Shown: positions 34,412 through 42,954, counted from the first letter of the stretch. The stretch: DNA of 64,000 nucleotides from Actinoplanes couchii (GCF_016862075.1 NZ_BOMG01000096.1:62001-126000); one strand, 5' to 3'. Program-made: numbers and translations. Notes: a model not told the origin generated them from the letters alone.

Positions 34412-35920
34412 GTGAGACTCCCCCTACTGGTGGTGGCACTTCTGCTGACCGCCGCATGCTCCGCCCCGGCTTCTTCGACGACCGTCACCAACGGTGAGAT
34501 CGCGGTCGCGATGCAGTTCCCGCCCCGCTCCGCCTACGCCTTCGACGCCGACGACGGCGCGCTGCTCATGACGCTCGGTGTCGCCGAGACGCTGACCAGC
34601 GTGGACTCGTCCGCGCAGCCCTCCCCCGGTCTGGCCACCAAATGGGAGCAGACCGCCGATCCGAAGGTGTGGCGGTTCACCCTGCGGGACGGCGTGACAT
34701 TCCACGACGGCACCCCGTTCAATGCCGACGCGGTCGTGAAGGCTCTGACCTACATCTCGACGGTTTCCGCGCCGCCGCGGGCCGTCCGGGACATCGGGCT
34801 GACCGTGCAGGCCGACGGTGCGAATGCGGTGCTGATCGGCACGGCCGAGGCCGATCCGGTGCTGCCCCTGCGGATGAGCAGCGGCAATCTGGGGATTCTG
34901 GCGCCGTCGGCCTACACCGCCGGTGCTCAGCCCTCTGTCGTTCGTACCGCAACCGGCCCCTATGTCCTGGCCACCGTCAACGGCGCGGACTCGGCCGTGC
35001 TGGAGCGCAACGACGACTACTGGGGTGACAAACCCGCCGCGTCGAAAGTGACGGTGCGTTACGTCACCGACCCGCAGAGCCGGGCTCTCGCGCTGCAGTC
35101 CGGGGACGTGCAGTTCGCCGAGGGCCTGCCGCACGCCGCCACCGCGCAGGTCGAGTCGGCCGGCGGCCGGGTGACCGCCTATCCCGCCGCCCGCACGGTC
35201 GAGTTGCTCCTCAACCAGAGCGCCACACCCTTCAACGACTTGCGGGTACGCCAGGCAGTGACCGCCGCCATCGACCGCCCCACCCTCGCCGCGCAGGTCC
35301 TGCAAGGCGCCGCGACACCTGCCGCCGACCTGTTCGGCACCGCCGTCCCGTGGGGTGCACAGGCCCCGCCCGCCGGAGCCGACCAGGCCAAAGCCAAAGA
35401 ACTACTCGCCCAGGCCGGGTACGGACCGGAAAAACCGCTGACCGTCCGCCTGTGGACGTTCCCGAACCGCCCCGAGATGCCCGTTCTGGCCACCGCCGTC
35501 CAGGCGATGCTCGGTGAGGCCGGGATCAAGGTCGAGGTGACCGTCGGTGACTACTCGGCACAGGAGCCGAAGGTGCTCGCCGGGGACTTCGACATGTTCC
35601 TGAACTCGCGCAGCTACCTGTCCGACTTCGCCGACGCCGCCAGCGTCCTCACCTCGGACTACACCTGCAAGGGCAGCTACAACATCGACCACTTCTGCTC
35701 GCCCGAGTTCGACACCCTGGTCGGGACGCTGGCCACCACCAGTGACGTCACCGCCCGGCAGAAGGTCTTCACCCAGGCCGCCGGCATCCTCAACGACCAG
35801 GCCGTCGGCGTGATGATCGTGCACCCGAACAACACCGCCGGCTCCCGCGGCGTCACCGGTTTTGTCCCCGACCCGCTCGGTGTCCGGCCGGTCCTGCCGC
35901 AGCTGAAGCCCGCCGGGTGA
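34412..35920 (+). CDS. Family 5 ABC importer substrate-binding lipoprotein (Ni/peptide type)
   Basis: A 502-residue extracellular lipoprotein. Signal MRLPLLVVALLLTAACS with lipid-anchor Cys at about 16. Family-5 binding protein pattern: VWRFTLRDGVTFHDGTPFNADAVVKAL (in NikA/DppA), ERNDDYWGDKPA, VRQAVTAAIDRPTLA. GTG at 34412 has GAGGGAAAGG upstream; earlier in-frame codons run through the riboswitch. The cobalamin riboswitch suggests a cobalt, corrinoid or precursor cargo; peptide or nickel are the alternatives. GTGA overlap with the next gene. Confidence 0.85.
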   Translation: MRLPLLVVALLLTAACSAPASSTTVTNGEIAVAMQFPPRSAYAFDADDGALLMTLGVAETLTSVDSSAQPSPGLATKWEQTADPKVWRFTLRDGVTFHDGTPFNADAVVKALTYISTVSAPPRAVRDIGLTVQADGANAVLIGTAEADPVLPLRMSSGNLGILAPSAYTAGAQPSVVRTATGPYVLATVNGADSAVLERNDDYWGDKPAASKVTVRYVTDPQSRALALQSGDVQFAEGLPHAATAQVESAGGRVTAYPAARTVELLLNQSATPFNDLRVRQAVTAAIDRPTLAAQVLQGAATPAADLFGTAVPWGAQAPPAGADQAKAKELLAQAGYGPEKPLTVRLWTFPNRPEMPVLATAVQAMLGEAGIKVEVTVGDYSAQEPKVLAGDFDMFLNSRSYLSDFADAASVLTSDYTCKGSYNIDHFCSPEFDTLVGTLATTSDVTARQKVFTQAAGILNDQAVGVMIVHPNNTAGSRGVTGFVPDPLGVRPVLPQLKPAG

Positions 35921-36849
35921 TCCTGCCGCTGATACGACGGCTGGCGCTGCTGCCGTTCGGGTTGCTCGCCGCGTCGGTCCTGGTGTTCGCGTTGCCGCGC
36001 CTCACCGGGGCCGACACGGTCCGGACCGTGCTGCGCGCCCGGACCGCCTCGGCCGTGCCGGACGCCGCCGCCGAGGCCCGGGTGGCCGCCGAGTTCGGGC
36101 TCGACGGGTCGGTGGTCGAGCAGTACCTGCGCTGGCTCGGCGCCGCCGTGCGCGGGGACTTCGGGCTGTCGTTCGTCACCCGTACCCCGGTCGGTGGTCA
36201 GGTCGGGTCGGCCCTGGCCGTGTCCGCGCTGATCACCGTGCTGGCGCTGCTGCTGGCGCTGCTCGCCGGGGTGCCCGCCGGGGTCTACGCGGCGTCCCGG
36301 CGCGGCCGGTTCTTCGACCGTCTTGTCACCGGGACCGGGATCGCCGGGGTGTCGGTGCCGGAGTTCGTGCTCGCCCCGGTGCTGGTCCTGGTGCTGTCGG
36401 TGCACGCCGGGGCGTTCCCGGCGATCGGCTGGGGCACCCCTGCGCACCTGGTGCTGCCGGTGCTGACCCTGGCCGTCTACCCGGCCGCGCTCACCGCCCA
36501 GCTGGTCCGCGCCGAGACCGTGACCGCGCTGCGGCGGCCGCACGTGCTGACCGCCCGCGCCAAAGGGCTGTCGTCCGGGCCGGTGCTGTGGCGGCACGGT
36601 GCCCGGCTGGCCACCACGTCGGTGCTGTCGCTGTCCGGGATGTTCGTGGCCGGGCTGATCGGCGGGTCGGTGGTGGTCGAGGTGGTGTTCGGCATCCCCG
36701 GGCTGGGGCGGCTGCTCTACGACGCGGTGCTGGCCCAGGATCTGCCGATCGTGCAGGCTGGAACCCTGGCCGTGATCGGGGTGGCCCTGCTCGCCGGGGT
36801 GTTGTCCGAGATCGCACAGTTGTCCCTGGACCCGGTGGCCCGCCGGTGA
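35917..36849 (+). CDS. ABC importer permease, DppB/NikB type
   Basis: A 310-residue inner-membrane permease with about six helices. Family features: LRWLGAAVRGDFGLSFVTR in the N-terminal domain, and the EAA loop around RPHVLTARAKGLSSGPVLWRHGAR, where the missing ATPase would dock; ends FGIPGLGRLLYDAVLAQDLP. GTG start overlaps the binding-protein stop (35917-35920) and its stop overlaps the next start, so all three genes are coupled under the cobalamin riboswitch. Confidence 0.88.
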   Translation: MILPLIRRLALLPFGLLAASVLVFALPRLTGADTVRTVLRARTASAVPDAAAEARVAAEFGLDGSVVEQYLRWLGAAVRGDFGLSFVTRTPVGGQVGSALAVSALITVLALLLALLAGVPAGVYAASRRGRFFDRLVTGTGIAGVSVPEFVLAPVLVLVLSVHAGAFPAIGWGTPAHLVLPVLTLAVYPAALTAQLVRAETVTALRRPHVLTARAKGLSSGPVLWRHGARLATTSVLSLSGMFVAGLIGGSVVVEVVFGIPGLGRLLYDAVLAQDLPIVQAGTLAVIGVALLAGVLSEIAQLSLDPVARR

Positions 36850-37628
36850 AACGCCTTCTCGCCGCGGCGGGTGCCGGCGTCCTGCTGGTCGTCGCCGCTT
36901 CGGTGCTTCCGGATCCGCTGGCCGCCGACTATGCCGCCATCCTCGCGCCGCCGTCGCCGGCTCACCCGCTGGGCACCGACCAGCTGGGCCGCGACGTCGC
37001 CGCCCGTCTGCTGGCCGGCGCCCGCCTGACCCTCGGCCTGACCGTGGCGACCCTGCTGGTCACCTCGGTCACCGGAACCGTCGCCGGCATGACCGCCGCC
37101 ATGATCGGCGGACCGCTGGGCCGGACCGTACCCCGGATCGCGGACCTGCTGGCCGCCCTGCCCACCATCCTGGTCGGCCTGATCGCCGCCGCCGTCCTCG
37201 GCCCCGGCCTGCCGTCGATCCTGGCCGCGGTGTGCGCGGTCGGCTGGACCCCGTTCGCCCGCCAGGCCTACCACCTGACGATCGCCGAGAAGACCCGCGA
37301 GTACGTGATCGCCGCCCGCTCCCTGGGCGCCGGCCCGGTCCACGTCATCGTCCGCGAGATCGCCCCCAACATCGGCGGCCCGCTCTTCGCCCACCTGCTG
37401 CTGCGATTCGCCGGCACGCTGCTGACGGTCTCCGGCCTGTCCTTCCTCGGCCTGGGCGTGCAACCCCCGGACCCGGAGTGGGGCGCCATGGTCGCCGAGG
37501 GCCGCAACCACCTGTTCGACGCCCCCCACCTGGTCCTGGCCCCGGCCGCCGCCGTGGTCCTGACCGCGACGCTGGCCGTCGTCGCCTCGTCTAGCTGGCG
37601 AACGCGCGGGCGAGGATCTCGTCGATGA
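36846..37628 (+). CDS. ABC importer permease, DppC/NikC type, altered C-terminus
   Basis: A 260-residue permease. Family features: HPLGTDQLGRDVAARLLAGAR, EAA loop REYVIAARSLGAGPVHVIVREIAPN, and LSFLGLGVQPPDPEWGAM. The last helix ends VASSSWRTRGRGSRR instead of the usual ...NLLGDGLRDALDPR, and this tail is read from bases antisense to the GrpB-like gene (38-bp overlap). No nikD/nikE-type ATPase genes follow. The importer must borrow ATPases from elsewhere or has been cut by a rearrangement. Confidence 0.83.
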   Translation: MKRLLAAAGAGVLLVVAASVLPDPLAADYAAILAPPSPAHPLGTDQLGRDVAARLLAGARLTLGLTVATLLVTSVTGTVAGMTAAMIGGPLGRTVPRIADLLAALPTILVGLIAAAVLGPGLPSILAAVCAVGWTPFARQAYHLTIAEKTREYVIAARSLGAGPVHVIVREIAPNIGGPLFAHLLLRFAGTLLTVSGLSFLGLGVQPPDPEWGAMVAEGRNHLFDAPHLVLAPAAAVVLTATLAVVASSSWRTRGRGSRR

Positions 37629-38175
37629 CCGTGCACTTGGCCATCCCGTAACCGTCGTCGCCCAGCTCGCGGGCCAGGCGGCGCTTGGTGTCGGTATACA
37701 GGTCGCGGTCCTCGGGGTGGGTTCGCATCCAGTCCCGCAGCACCCGGTGGCGGATCGGTTCGGCGGCGCCCACCGGCCAGACGTGCAGGTGGAAGTCCTC
37801 GGCGGGGTCGATCAGCATCCGGTGGCCGAACCACCACGGCTCCCGCAGGATCAGGATCCAGCCGGCCCGCTCCAGGTCCGGCAGGTAGGCGGGCTCGTCG
37901 TCGGAGGACACGACGGTCAGGTCGATGTCGATGATCGGCTTGGCGGCCAGACCCGGCACCGACGTCGACCCCACGTGCTCCAGGCCGGCGATCCGGTCCC
38001 CGAGAATCCCGCGCAACTCGGCGGCGACGGTGCCGAACCGGGCCGCCCACGCCGGGTCGTAGTCCTCCAGCACGACCGGCCGCCACCCGTTCAGTGGTTC
38101 CCGGACCAGCGAAGTGGCGTTCTGCTCCGGTGTCCCCAGCTGACGGTGCAGCACTTCCGGCGGGTACTCGCCCAT
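37591..38175 (-). CDS. GrpB family (UPF0157) nucleotidyltransferase-like protein
   Basis: A 194-residue protein with the GrpB signature EHVGSTSVPGLAAKPIIDIDL, a nucleotidyltransferase-fold GS...DxD motif, and YTDTKRRLARELGDDGYG near the end. Some relatives are fused to dephospho-CoA kinase; function unclear. ATG at 38175 has GGAGGT 5 nt upstream. It overlaps the 3' end of the permease gene on the opposite strand. Confidence 0.8.
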   Translation of the reverse strand: MGEYPPEVLHRQLGTPEQNATSLVREPLNGWRPVVLEDYDPAWAARFGTVAAELRGILGDRIAGLEHVGSTSVPGLAAKPIIDIDLTVVSSDDEPAYLPDLERAGWILILREPWWFGHRMLIDPAEDFHLHVWPVGAAEPIRHRVLRDWMRTHPEDRDLYTDTKRRLARELGDDGYGMAKCTVIDEILARAFAS

Positions 38176-38261
38176 GACCGACCTCCACAGTAGAAGCAAA
38201 GTCCGCCAGAATACGTCACGGCGCAGTGCAACCTCAGCCCTTTTCCATCCGTCTTCGAGGC

Positions 38262-38792
38262 GTGAGAGACGACAAAGAGAACAGCTTTCACGAGCTCGTG
38301 GCTCGTCGGCGGCCCGGCATGCTGCGTACCGCGGTGCTGCTCGCCGCCGGTGACTCGCATCTGGCGGAGGACCTGGTGCAGGCCACTCTCACCAAGTTGT
38401 ACGTCAACTGGTCGGCGTTCCAGCGGGCCCGTAACCCCGACGCCTACATCCGCCGCGCGCTGGTGAACGCGCTGATCGACGAGCGCCGCCGGGTGTGGCG
38501 GCACCGGGAGAAGCCGGTCGCCGAGTTGCCGGATCAGCCGGTGGCCGAGTCCGGCGCGGATCCGGCCGGTCAAGCGGTCCGGCAGGCGCTGCGGGAGTTG
38601 CCGCCGCGGATGCGGGCCGCGGTCGTCTTCCGGTACTTCTACGACCTGGACGTGGCGGAGACAGCGCACGCCCTCAAATGTTCGGAGGGCAACGTGAAGA
38701 GCCAGACCGCCCGCGGGCTGGACCGCTTACGCGACGCGCTGACCGCCCTCTCCCCTGTTGAGGAAAACCTTCCCGAAGGAGCTAGATCATGA
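38262..38792 (+). CDS. ECF RNA polymerase sigma factor (SigE-like family)
   Basis: A 176-residue ECF sigma factor. Region 2: FHELVARRRPGMLRTAVLLAAGDSHLAEDLVQATLTKLY, with NPDAYIRRALVNALIDERRR; region 4: ALRELPPRMRAAVVFRYFYDLDVAETAHALKCSEGNVKSQTARGL with the recognition helix. It directs transcription of a small regulon. GTG 38262 gives the usual family length; an in-frame GTG at 38226 is possible. Its stop overlaps the ATG of the partner gene by 4 nt. Confidence 0.87.
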   Translation: MRDDKENSFHELVARRRPGMLRTAVLLAAGDSHLAEDLVQATLTKLYVNWSAFQRARNPDAYIRRALVNALIDERRRVWRHREKPVAELPDQPVAESGADPAGQAVRQALRELPPRMRAAVVFRYFYDLDVAETAHALKCSEGNVKSQTARGLDRLRDALTALSPVEENLPEGARS

Positions 38793-39514
38793 CGGATCTC
38801 CGTGGTCATCTCGAGGACATCGCCGGGCCGGTGACACCTGTCGCGCCCGGCCAGATCGAAGCCGACGTGCTGCGTGGCCGCCGCGCGACCCGGCAGCGCC
38901 GGTCGATGCAGGCGGTGGTGGGTTCGCTGTTCGGTGTGGCGGCGCTGACGGCCGTGTTCACGATCCCGTCCGGTGGTGTCGGCGCCGGACCGCAGGGCCC
39001 GACGGCGGCCGCCCCACCCGCGGTGGTGACGGCGGTGGACCTGGTGGCGTACCAGGGCGCCCAGCCGAAGGGTTTCACCGTCGACAAGGTGCCGGCCGGC
39101 TGGTTCATCCAGTCCGACGACAACTATTCGCTGACGCTGGCGCCGGAGAAGGTGCGTAACCCCGGCCCGGACGTGGACCCGTCGGCGCAGCCGGAGTACG
39201 ACCCGGCGAACTTCGTCGGCAAGATCGGCATCTTCCTGGAGTCCCGCGACCAGAGCGGGCCCGGCCGCGACGGCATCGACCTCACCGTCGGTGACGGCAC
39301 CGGAGTCCTGGTCAAGCATCTGCCCCCGATGATCCCCGGTCAGCCCGACGGCGACCCGAACGGCGACTACGGATGGTCGCTGTGGGTGCCGCAGCCGTCC
39401 GGGATCTGGCTGATCGTGCAGTTCCCGGAGCGCCTCGACATGTCCCGGGAGCAGATGGCCGAGCTGGCCGCGGGCGTGCACGTGCACCGGAACGCGTCCC
39501 AGGGCGCCGGGTGA
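38789..39514 (+). CDS. Putative anti-sigma or sigma-partner membrane protein
   Basis: A 241-residue protein coupled to the ECF sigma gene (ATGA at 38789-38792). A short cytoplasmic N-terminus (RRATRQRRSMQAVVGS), one membrane helix at about 43-60, and an extracellular part (YQGAQPKGFTVDKVPAGWFIQSDDN...). No zinc anti-sigma motif is seen. Layout and coupling fit a partner or anti-sigma factor for the preceding protein; biochemical role unproven. A hairpin terminator follows. Confidence 0.65.
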   Translation: MTDLRGHLEDIAGPVTPVAPGQIEADVLRGRRATRQRRSMQAVVGSLFGVAALTAVFTIPSGGVGAGPQGPTAAAPPAVVTAVDLVAYQGAQPKGFTVDKVPAGWFIQSDDNYSLTLAPEKVRNPGPDVDPSAQPEYDPANFVGKIGIFLESRDQSGPGRDGIDLTVGDGTGVLVKHLPPMIPGQPDGDPNGDYGWSLWVPQPSGIWLIVQFPERLDMSREQMAELAAGVHVHRNASQGAG

Positions 39515-39519
39515 CCCGC

Positions 39520-39551
39520 ACGGCGCCACCCTCGGCAGCGGGTGGCGCCGT
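39520..39551. terminator. Bidirectional hairpin terminator
   Basis: ACGGCGCCACCC (39520-39531) pairs perfectly with GGGTGGCGCCGT (39540-39551) around an 8-nt loop. It lies between the convergent sigma-partner and cellulase genes. No U tract. Confidence 0.75.
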
Positions 39552-39559
39552 CACCGGTG

Positions 39560-40525
39560 TCAGTACCCGAAGATCATCTTGTACGCGACCTCGGGCAGGA
39601 ACTGGCCGGCGCTGGAGCCGCCGCCGACACCGCAGTTGCCGTCGGACTCCCCCGGCGTCTTGAGCCACAGCAGCATCTCCGCGCCGCCGCCGAGCTGGGT
39701 CGGTGTCCCGAGCCGGCGGCCGGCCGGGTTGCACCACTGGCCGTTGGAGCCGTTGCCGTTGCGGCTGGTGTCGATCACGAACGGTTTGGTGTACCCGTAC
39801 CGCTGCAGCTCGGCGGCGATCCGGTTGCCGTGGCCGCTGTTCTCGCCGGTGGTGTAGTAGTTGGAGACGTTCAGGGCGAAGCCGCGCGCGTTCGCCACCC
39901 CGGCCGTGTTCAGGCGCTGCGCCATCGTCGGCGCGTCGATCCAGCCGGGGTTGCCCGCGTCCAGGTAGGCCCAGGTGTTCGGCGCCTTGGCCCGGAACTG
40001 GTTCACCGCGCGGGACAGCATGCCGACCCGTTCGTTGATCCGGTTCTGGTCCATGCAGTTGAAGTCGCCCAGGGCGTCCGGTTCGAGGACCACCACGGCG
40101 GGCCGGTTGCCGATCGCGGCGGCGAACGACGAGATCCACGCGTCGTACGCCGCGACGCTGCCCGCCCCGCCACCGGAGTGCCCGCCGCAGGCGTCCCGGC
40201 CGGGCAGGTTGTACGCCACCAGCAGCGGAAGTTTGTCGGCCGCGTCGGCGGCGCCGACGTATCCACCGACCGCGCCGCCGATGTCACCGCTCCAGTTGCC
40301 GAACCAGCTGGCCATCGGCTTCTGCGCGATCGAGGCCCGGATCGCGGCGGCCCGGCCGTCACCGGGGTTGGCGGCGGCCCACTGCGCCGGGCTGGAGTAG
40401 GGGTTGACGTAGAAGCCGCTGGTCTGGCTGACCGGGTCGGCGTGTGCGGCGGGCGCGCCCAGCAGGACCGCGGGGACGGTCAGGGCCAGGGCGGCGAGCA
40501 CGCGGGACAGGACGGGATGTCGCAT
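39560..40525 (-). CDS. Secreted glycoside hydrolase family 6 endoglucanase
   Basis: A 321-residue secreted cellulase cutting beta-1,4-glucan with inversion. Signal peptide about 1-29 (PAAHA|DP). GH6 features: VAYNLPGRDACGGHSGGG with Asp111, VVVLEPDALGD with the likely acid Asp150, and FVIDTSRNGNG; AEMLLWLKTPGESDG near the end. No cellulose-binding module. ATG at 40525. It is divergent from a LacI-type regulator with operators between. Confidence 0.9.
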   Translation of the reverse strand: MRHPVLSRVLAALALTVPAVLLGAPAAHADPVSQTSGFYVNPYSSPAQWAAANPGDGRAAAIRASIAQKPMASWFGNWSGDIGGAVGGYVGAADAADKLPLLVAYNLPGRDACGGHSGGGAGSVAAYDAWISSFAAAIGNRPAVVVLEPDALGDFNCMDQNRINERVGMLSRAVNQFRAKAPNTWAYLDAGNPGWIDAPTMAQRLNTAGVANARGFALNVSNYYTTGENSGHGNRIAAELQRYGYTKPFVIDTSRNGNGSNGQWCNPAGRRLGTPTQLGGGAEMLLWLKTPGESDGNCGVGGGSSAGQFLPEVAYKMIFGY

Positions 40526-40572
40526 GGGGATCTCCTGAGCGTCGGGGTGGCCGGCGGTGGGGATGCCACCGG

Positions 40573-40588
40573 CTGGAAGCGCTTCCAG
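40573..40588. promoter_or_regulatory. CebR/CelR-type operator, cellulase side
   Basis: CTGGAAGCGCTTCCAG is a perfect 16-bp palindrome and matches the TGGGAGCGCTCCCA-like operators of actinobacterial LacI cellulose regulators. It lies 48-63 nt upstream of the cellulase ATG. Confidence 0.8.
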
Positions 40589-40651
40589 GAAGGTTCTGTT
40601 GCGTTGACGTCCATGTGATGCTCGTCAATACCCGCGAGGTTGTCAAGCGAA

Positions 40652-40667
40652 CTGGAACCGCTCCCAG
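40652..40667. promoter_or_regulatory. CebR/CelR-type operator, regulator side
   Basis: CTGGAACCGCTCCCAG matches the same operator with two mismatched pairs. It lies 55-70 nt upstream of the LacI-type gene and suggests autoregulation. Confidence 0.7.
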
Positions 40668-40721
40668 CCCATCGCTGAAACTCGATACGATGAGGTCCGG
40701 ACAGGAAGGGACGGCATCGCG

Positions 40722-41735
40722 ATGACGGCAACGGCGCCCCGGCGGCAACCCACACTCGACGAGGTCGCGGCCCGGGCCGGGGTGTCCCGCTCGGCGGCGT
40801 CCCGGGTCATCAACCAGGCCCCGCACGTCAGCCACGCCACCCGGGAAGCCGTCGAGAAAGCGGTCAAGGAGATGGGCTACCGGCCCAACCGGACCGCCCG
40901 CGCCCTGGCCACCCGGCAGACCGGGATCGTCGCGCTGGTCATCTCGCACGACGATCCCGGCCTGTTCGCCGATCCGTTCTTCGCCCAGGTCATCGTCGGG
41001 GTCTCGGCCGTCCTGGAGGAGACCGACCTGCACCTGGCGCTCTGCCTGGCCAGCTCGGAACGGGGGCGGGCCCGGCTGACCGGGCTGCTGCACGCGCGCG
41101 GTGTCGACGGCATCATGCTGATGGCCCTGGACGGCGACGATCCGCTGACCGGCATCGCCGAGGAGACCGGGCTGCCGACGGTCCACGGCGGGCGGCCGCT
41201 GGACAGCGAACCGAAGTGGTTCGTCGACTCGGACAATCTCGGCGGGGCCCGGCTCGCCACCGAGCACCTGCTCGGCCTGGGCCGGACCCGGATTGTCACC
41301 ATCACCGGGCCGATGACCGCCCGGGTCGGCGCCTCCCGGCTCCGCGGTTACCAGGAGGCGCTGATCATGGCCGGGCTCAGCCCGTACGGCACGGTCGAGG
41401 CCGACTTCACCGAGGCCGGCGGCGCGGCGGCGATGACCACGCTGCTGGCCCGCCGGCCCGACCTCGACGCGGTGTTCGCGGCCAGCGACAAGATAGCCGC
41501 CGGGGCGATCCGGGTGCTGAACGAGGCGGGCCGGGCCGTACCGGAGGATGTCGCGGTGGTGGGGTTCGACGACCTGGACGTGGCCGAGCGGACCGATCCA
41601 CCGCTGACCACCGTCCACCAGCCGATCCAGGCGCTGGGGCGGGAGATGACCCGGATGCTGCTCGCGCTGATCGCCGGGCGCGAGCCCACCGCGCTCATCC
41701 TGCCGACCCGGCTGGTGCGGCGCGGGTCGGCTTGA
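40722..41735 (+). CDS. LacI-family regulator, CelR/CebR-like
   Basis: A 337-residue repressor. HTH TLDEVAARAGVSRSAASRVINQ (about 10-31) and hinge helix NRTARALATRQTG, then a periplasmic-binding-protein-like core (GPMTARVGASRLRGYQEALI; AVVGFDDLDVAERTDPPLTTV). It should bind the two palindromes between it and the cellulase and release with cello-oligosaccharide. ATG at 40722. 7 bp separate its end from the convergent reductase gene. Confidence 0.87.
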   Translation: MTATAPRRQPTLDEVAARAGVSRSAASRVINQAPHVSHATREAVEKAVKEMGYRPNRTARALATRQTGIVALVISHDDPGLFADPFFAQVIVGVSAVLEETDLHLALCLASSERGRARLTGLLHARGVDGIMLMALDGDDPLTGIAEETGLPTVHGGRPLDSEPKWFVDSDNLGGARLATEHLLGLGRTRIVTITGPMTARVGASRLRGYQEALIMAGLSPYGTVEADFTEAGGAAAMTTLLARRPDLDAVFAASDKIAAGAIRVLNEAGRAVPEDVAVVGFDDLDVAERTDPPLTTVHQPIQALGREMTRMLLALIAGREPTALILPTRLVRRGSA

Positions 41736-41742
41736 AACCCGT

Positions 41743-42840
41743 TCAGGCCTTCGGCAGGTACGGGTAGTCGGTGTAGCCCTCGGCGCCGCCGCCGTAGAAC
41801 AGGTCCGCGCGCACCTCGTTCTCCGGGTGCCCGCCCTGCCAGCGCGCCACCAGGTCGGGGTTGGCGATGGCCGCCCGGCCCACCGCGACGGCGTCGATGA
41901 ACGGCGACCGCAGCAGCTCGGACGCCTCCTCGACGGTGGTGACGGTGCTGAAGCCGCTGTTGAAGACGACCTTGCCGCCGAACCGCCGCTGGAGTTCCAC
42001 GGCCAGGTCACCGGCCGGTTCGCCGTGCAGCAGCGACAGGTAGGCCAGGCCGAGCGGCTTCAGCTGGTCCAGCAGCGTGCCGTAGGTGGCGAGCACGTCG
42101 TCGCGGTCGGGCTCGAACGCGTCCTGACGCTCGTGCTGCGGGGAGATCCGCACACCGACCCGGCCGGCGCCGACCGCCTCGGCGACCGCGGTCACCACCT
42201 CGACGACGAAGCGGGCCCGGTTCTGCGGGGAGCCGCCGTACTCGTCGGTGCGGTGGTTCGAGCCGGGCGCCAGGAACTGGTTGAGCAGGTAACCGTTGGC
42301 GGCGTGGATCTCCACCCCGTCCAGGCCGGCGTCGATCGCCCGGCGGGCCGCCGCGACGTGGTCGGCGACCGAGGCCCGGATCTCCTCGGCGGTCATCGCC
42401 TCCGGCACGGCGAACGGCACCTTGGCGGCGCCGGTGTACAGCTCGCCCTCGATGGCGATCGCGCTGGGGGCCATCACCCGGCGGCCGCCGTTGAGGTCGG
42501 GGTGGCTGGTCCGGCCGCCGTGCATGATCTGCACGACGATCTTCCCGCCGTCGGCGTGCACCGCGTCGGCGACCCGGCGCCAGCCCTCGGCCTGCTCGTC
42601 CGAGGCGATACCCGGCTGACCCGCGTACGACTGGGAGTCGAAGCTCGGGTAGGTGCCCTCGGTGATGATCAGCCCGAGGCCGGCCCGCTGTCGGTAGTGC
42701 TCGGTGATCAGGTCACCCGGAATGCCCGCCGCGCCGGAACGCATCCGGGTCAGTGGGGCCATGACGACCCGGTTGGCCAGTTCGATCGCCCCGAGGGTGA
42801 CCGGCTGGAACAAAGTCTCGGCGGTGGTGGTCGTAGTCAT
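41743..42840 (-). CDS. Old yellow enzyme family alkene reductase
   Basis: A 365-residue FMN ene-reductase (NemA/XenB-like) that reduces activated C=C bonds with NAD(P)H. Features: NRVVMAPLTRMRSGAAGIPG near the start, QIMHGGRTSHPDL, active-site VEIHAANGYLLNQFLAP with the His/Asn pair and Tyr, and VFNSGFST plus AVAVGRAAIANPDLV for the FMN phosphate. ATG at 42840. Divergent from an ArsR gene with a perfect inverted repeat between, so it is probably de-repressed by an electrophile. Confidence 0.9.
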   Translation of the reverse strand: MTTTTTAETLFQPVTLGAIELANRVVMAPLTRMRSGAAGIPGDLITEHYRQRAGLGLIITEGTYPSFDSQSYAGQPGIASDEQAEGWRRVADAVHADGGKIVVQIMHGGRTSHPDLNGGRRVMAPSAIAIEGELYTGAAKVPFAVPEAMTAEEIRASVADHVAAARRAIDAGLDGVEIHAANGYLLNQFLAPGSNHRTDEYGGSPQNRARFVVEVVTAVAEAVGAGRVGVRISPQHERQDAFEPDRDDVLATYGTLLDQLKPLGLAYLSLLHGEPAGDLAVELQRRFGGKVVFNSGFSTVTTVEEASELLRSPFIDAVAVGRAAIANPDLVARWQGGHPENEVRADLFYGGGAEGYTDYPYLPKA

Positions 42841-42905
42841 GGCGACGTCCCTGCTTCGTTGGTCGGACGCCGTACGGGTTCTCGTGCGGCTTCCGAACCG
42901 TACCG

Positions 42906-42929
42906 CATGTACGCGCAAACGCGTACATG
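42906..42929. promoter_or_regulatory. Perfect inverted-repeat operator for ArsR/ene-reductase pair
   Basis: CATGTACGCG (42906-42915) and CGCGTACATG (42920-42929) are perfect 10-bp arms around CAAA, midway between the divergent reductase and ArsR starts. A natural target for the adjacent ArsR protein. Confidence 0.8.
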
Positions 42930-42954
42930 ATGTGATCGGCGGTACTCTGGAGCC

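Noticed and set aside
32499..34457. A 652-codon minus-strand open frame antisense to the chemoreceptor
   Set aside because: The plus strand encodes a textbook chemoreceptor and a riboswitch; the antisense reading has no motif.
40359..42011. A 550-codon minus-strand frame over the LacI gene
   Set aside because: The plus strand shows the full LacI HTH and core; the minus reading lacks any family pattern.
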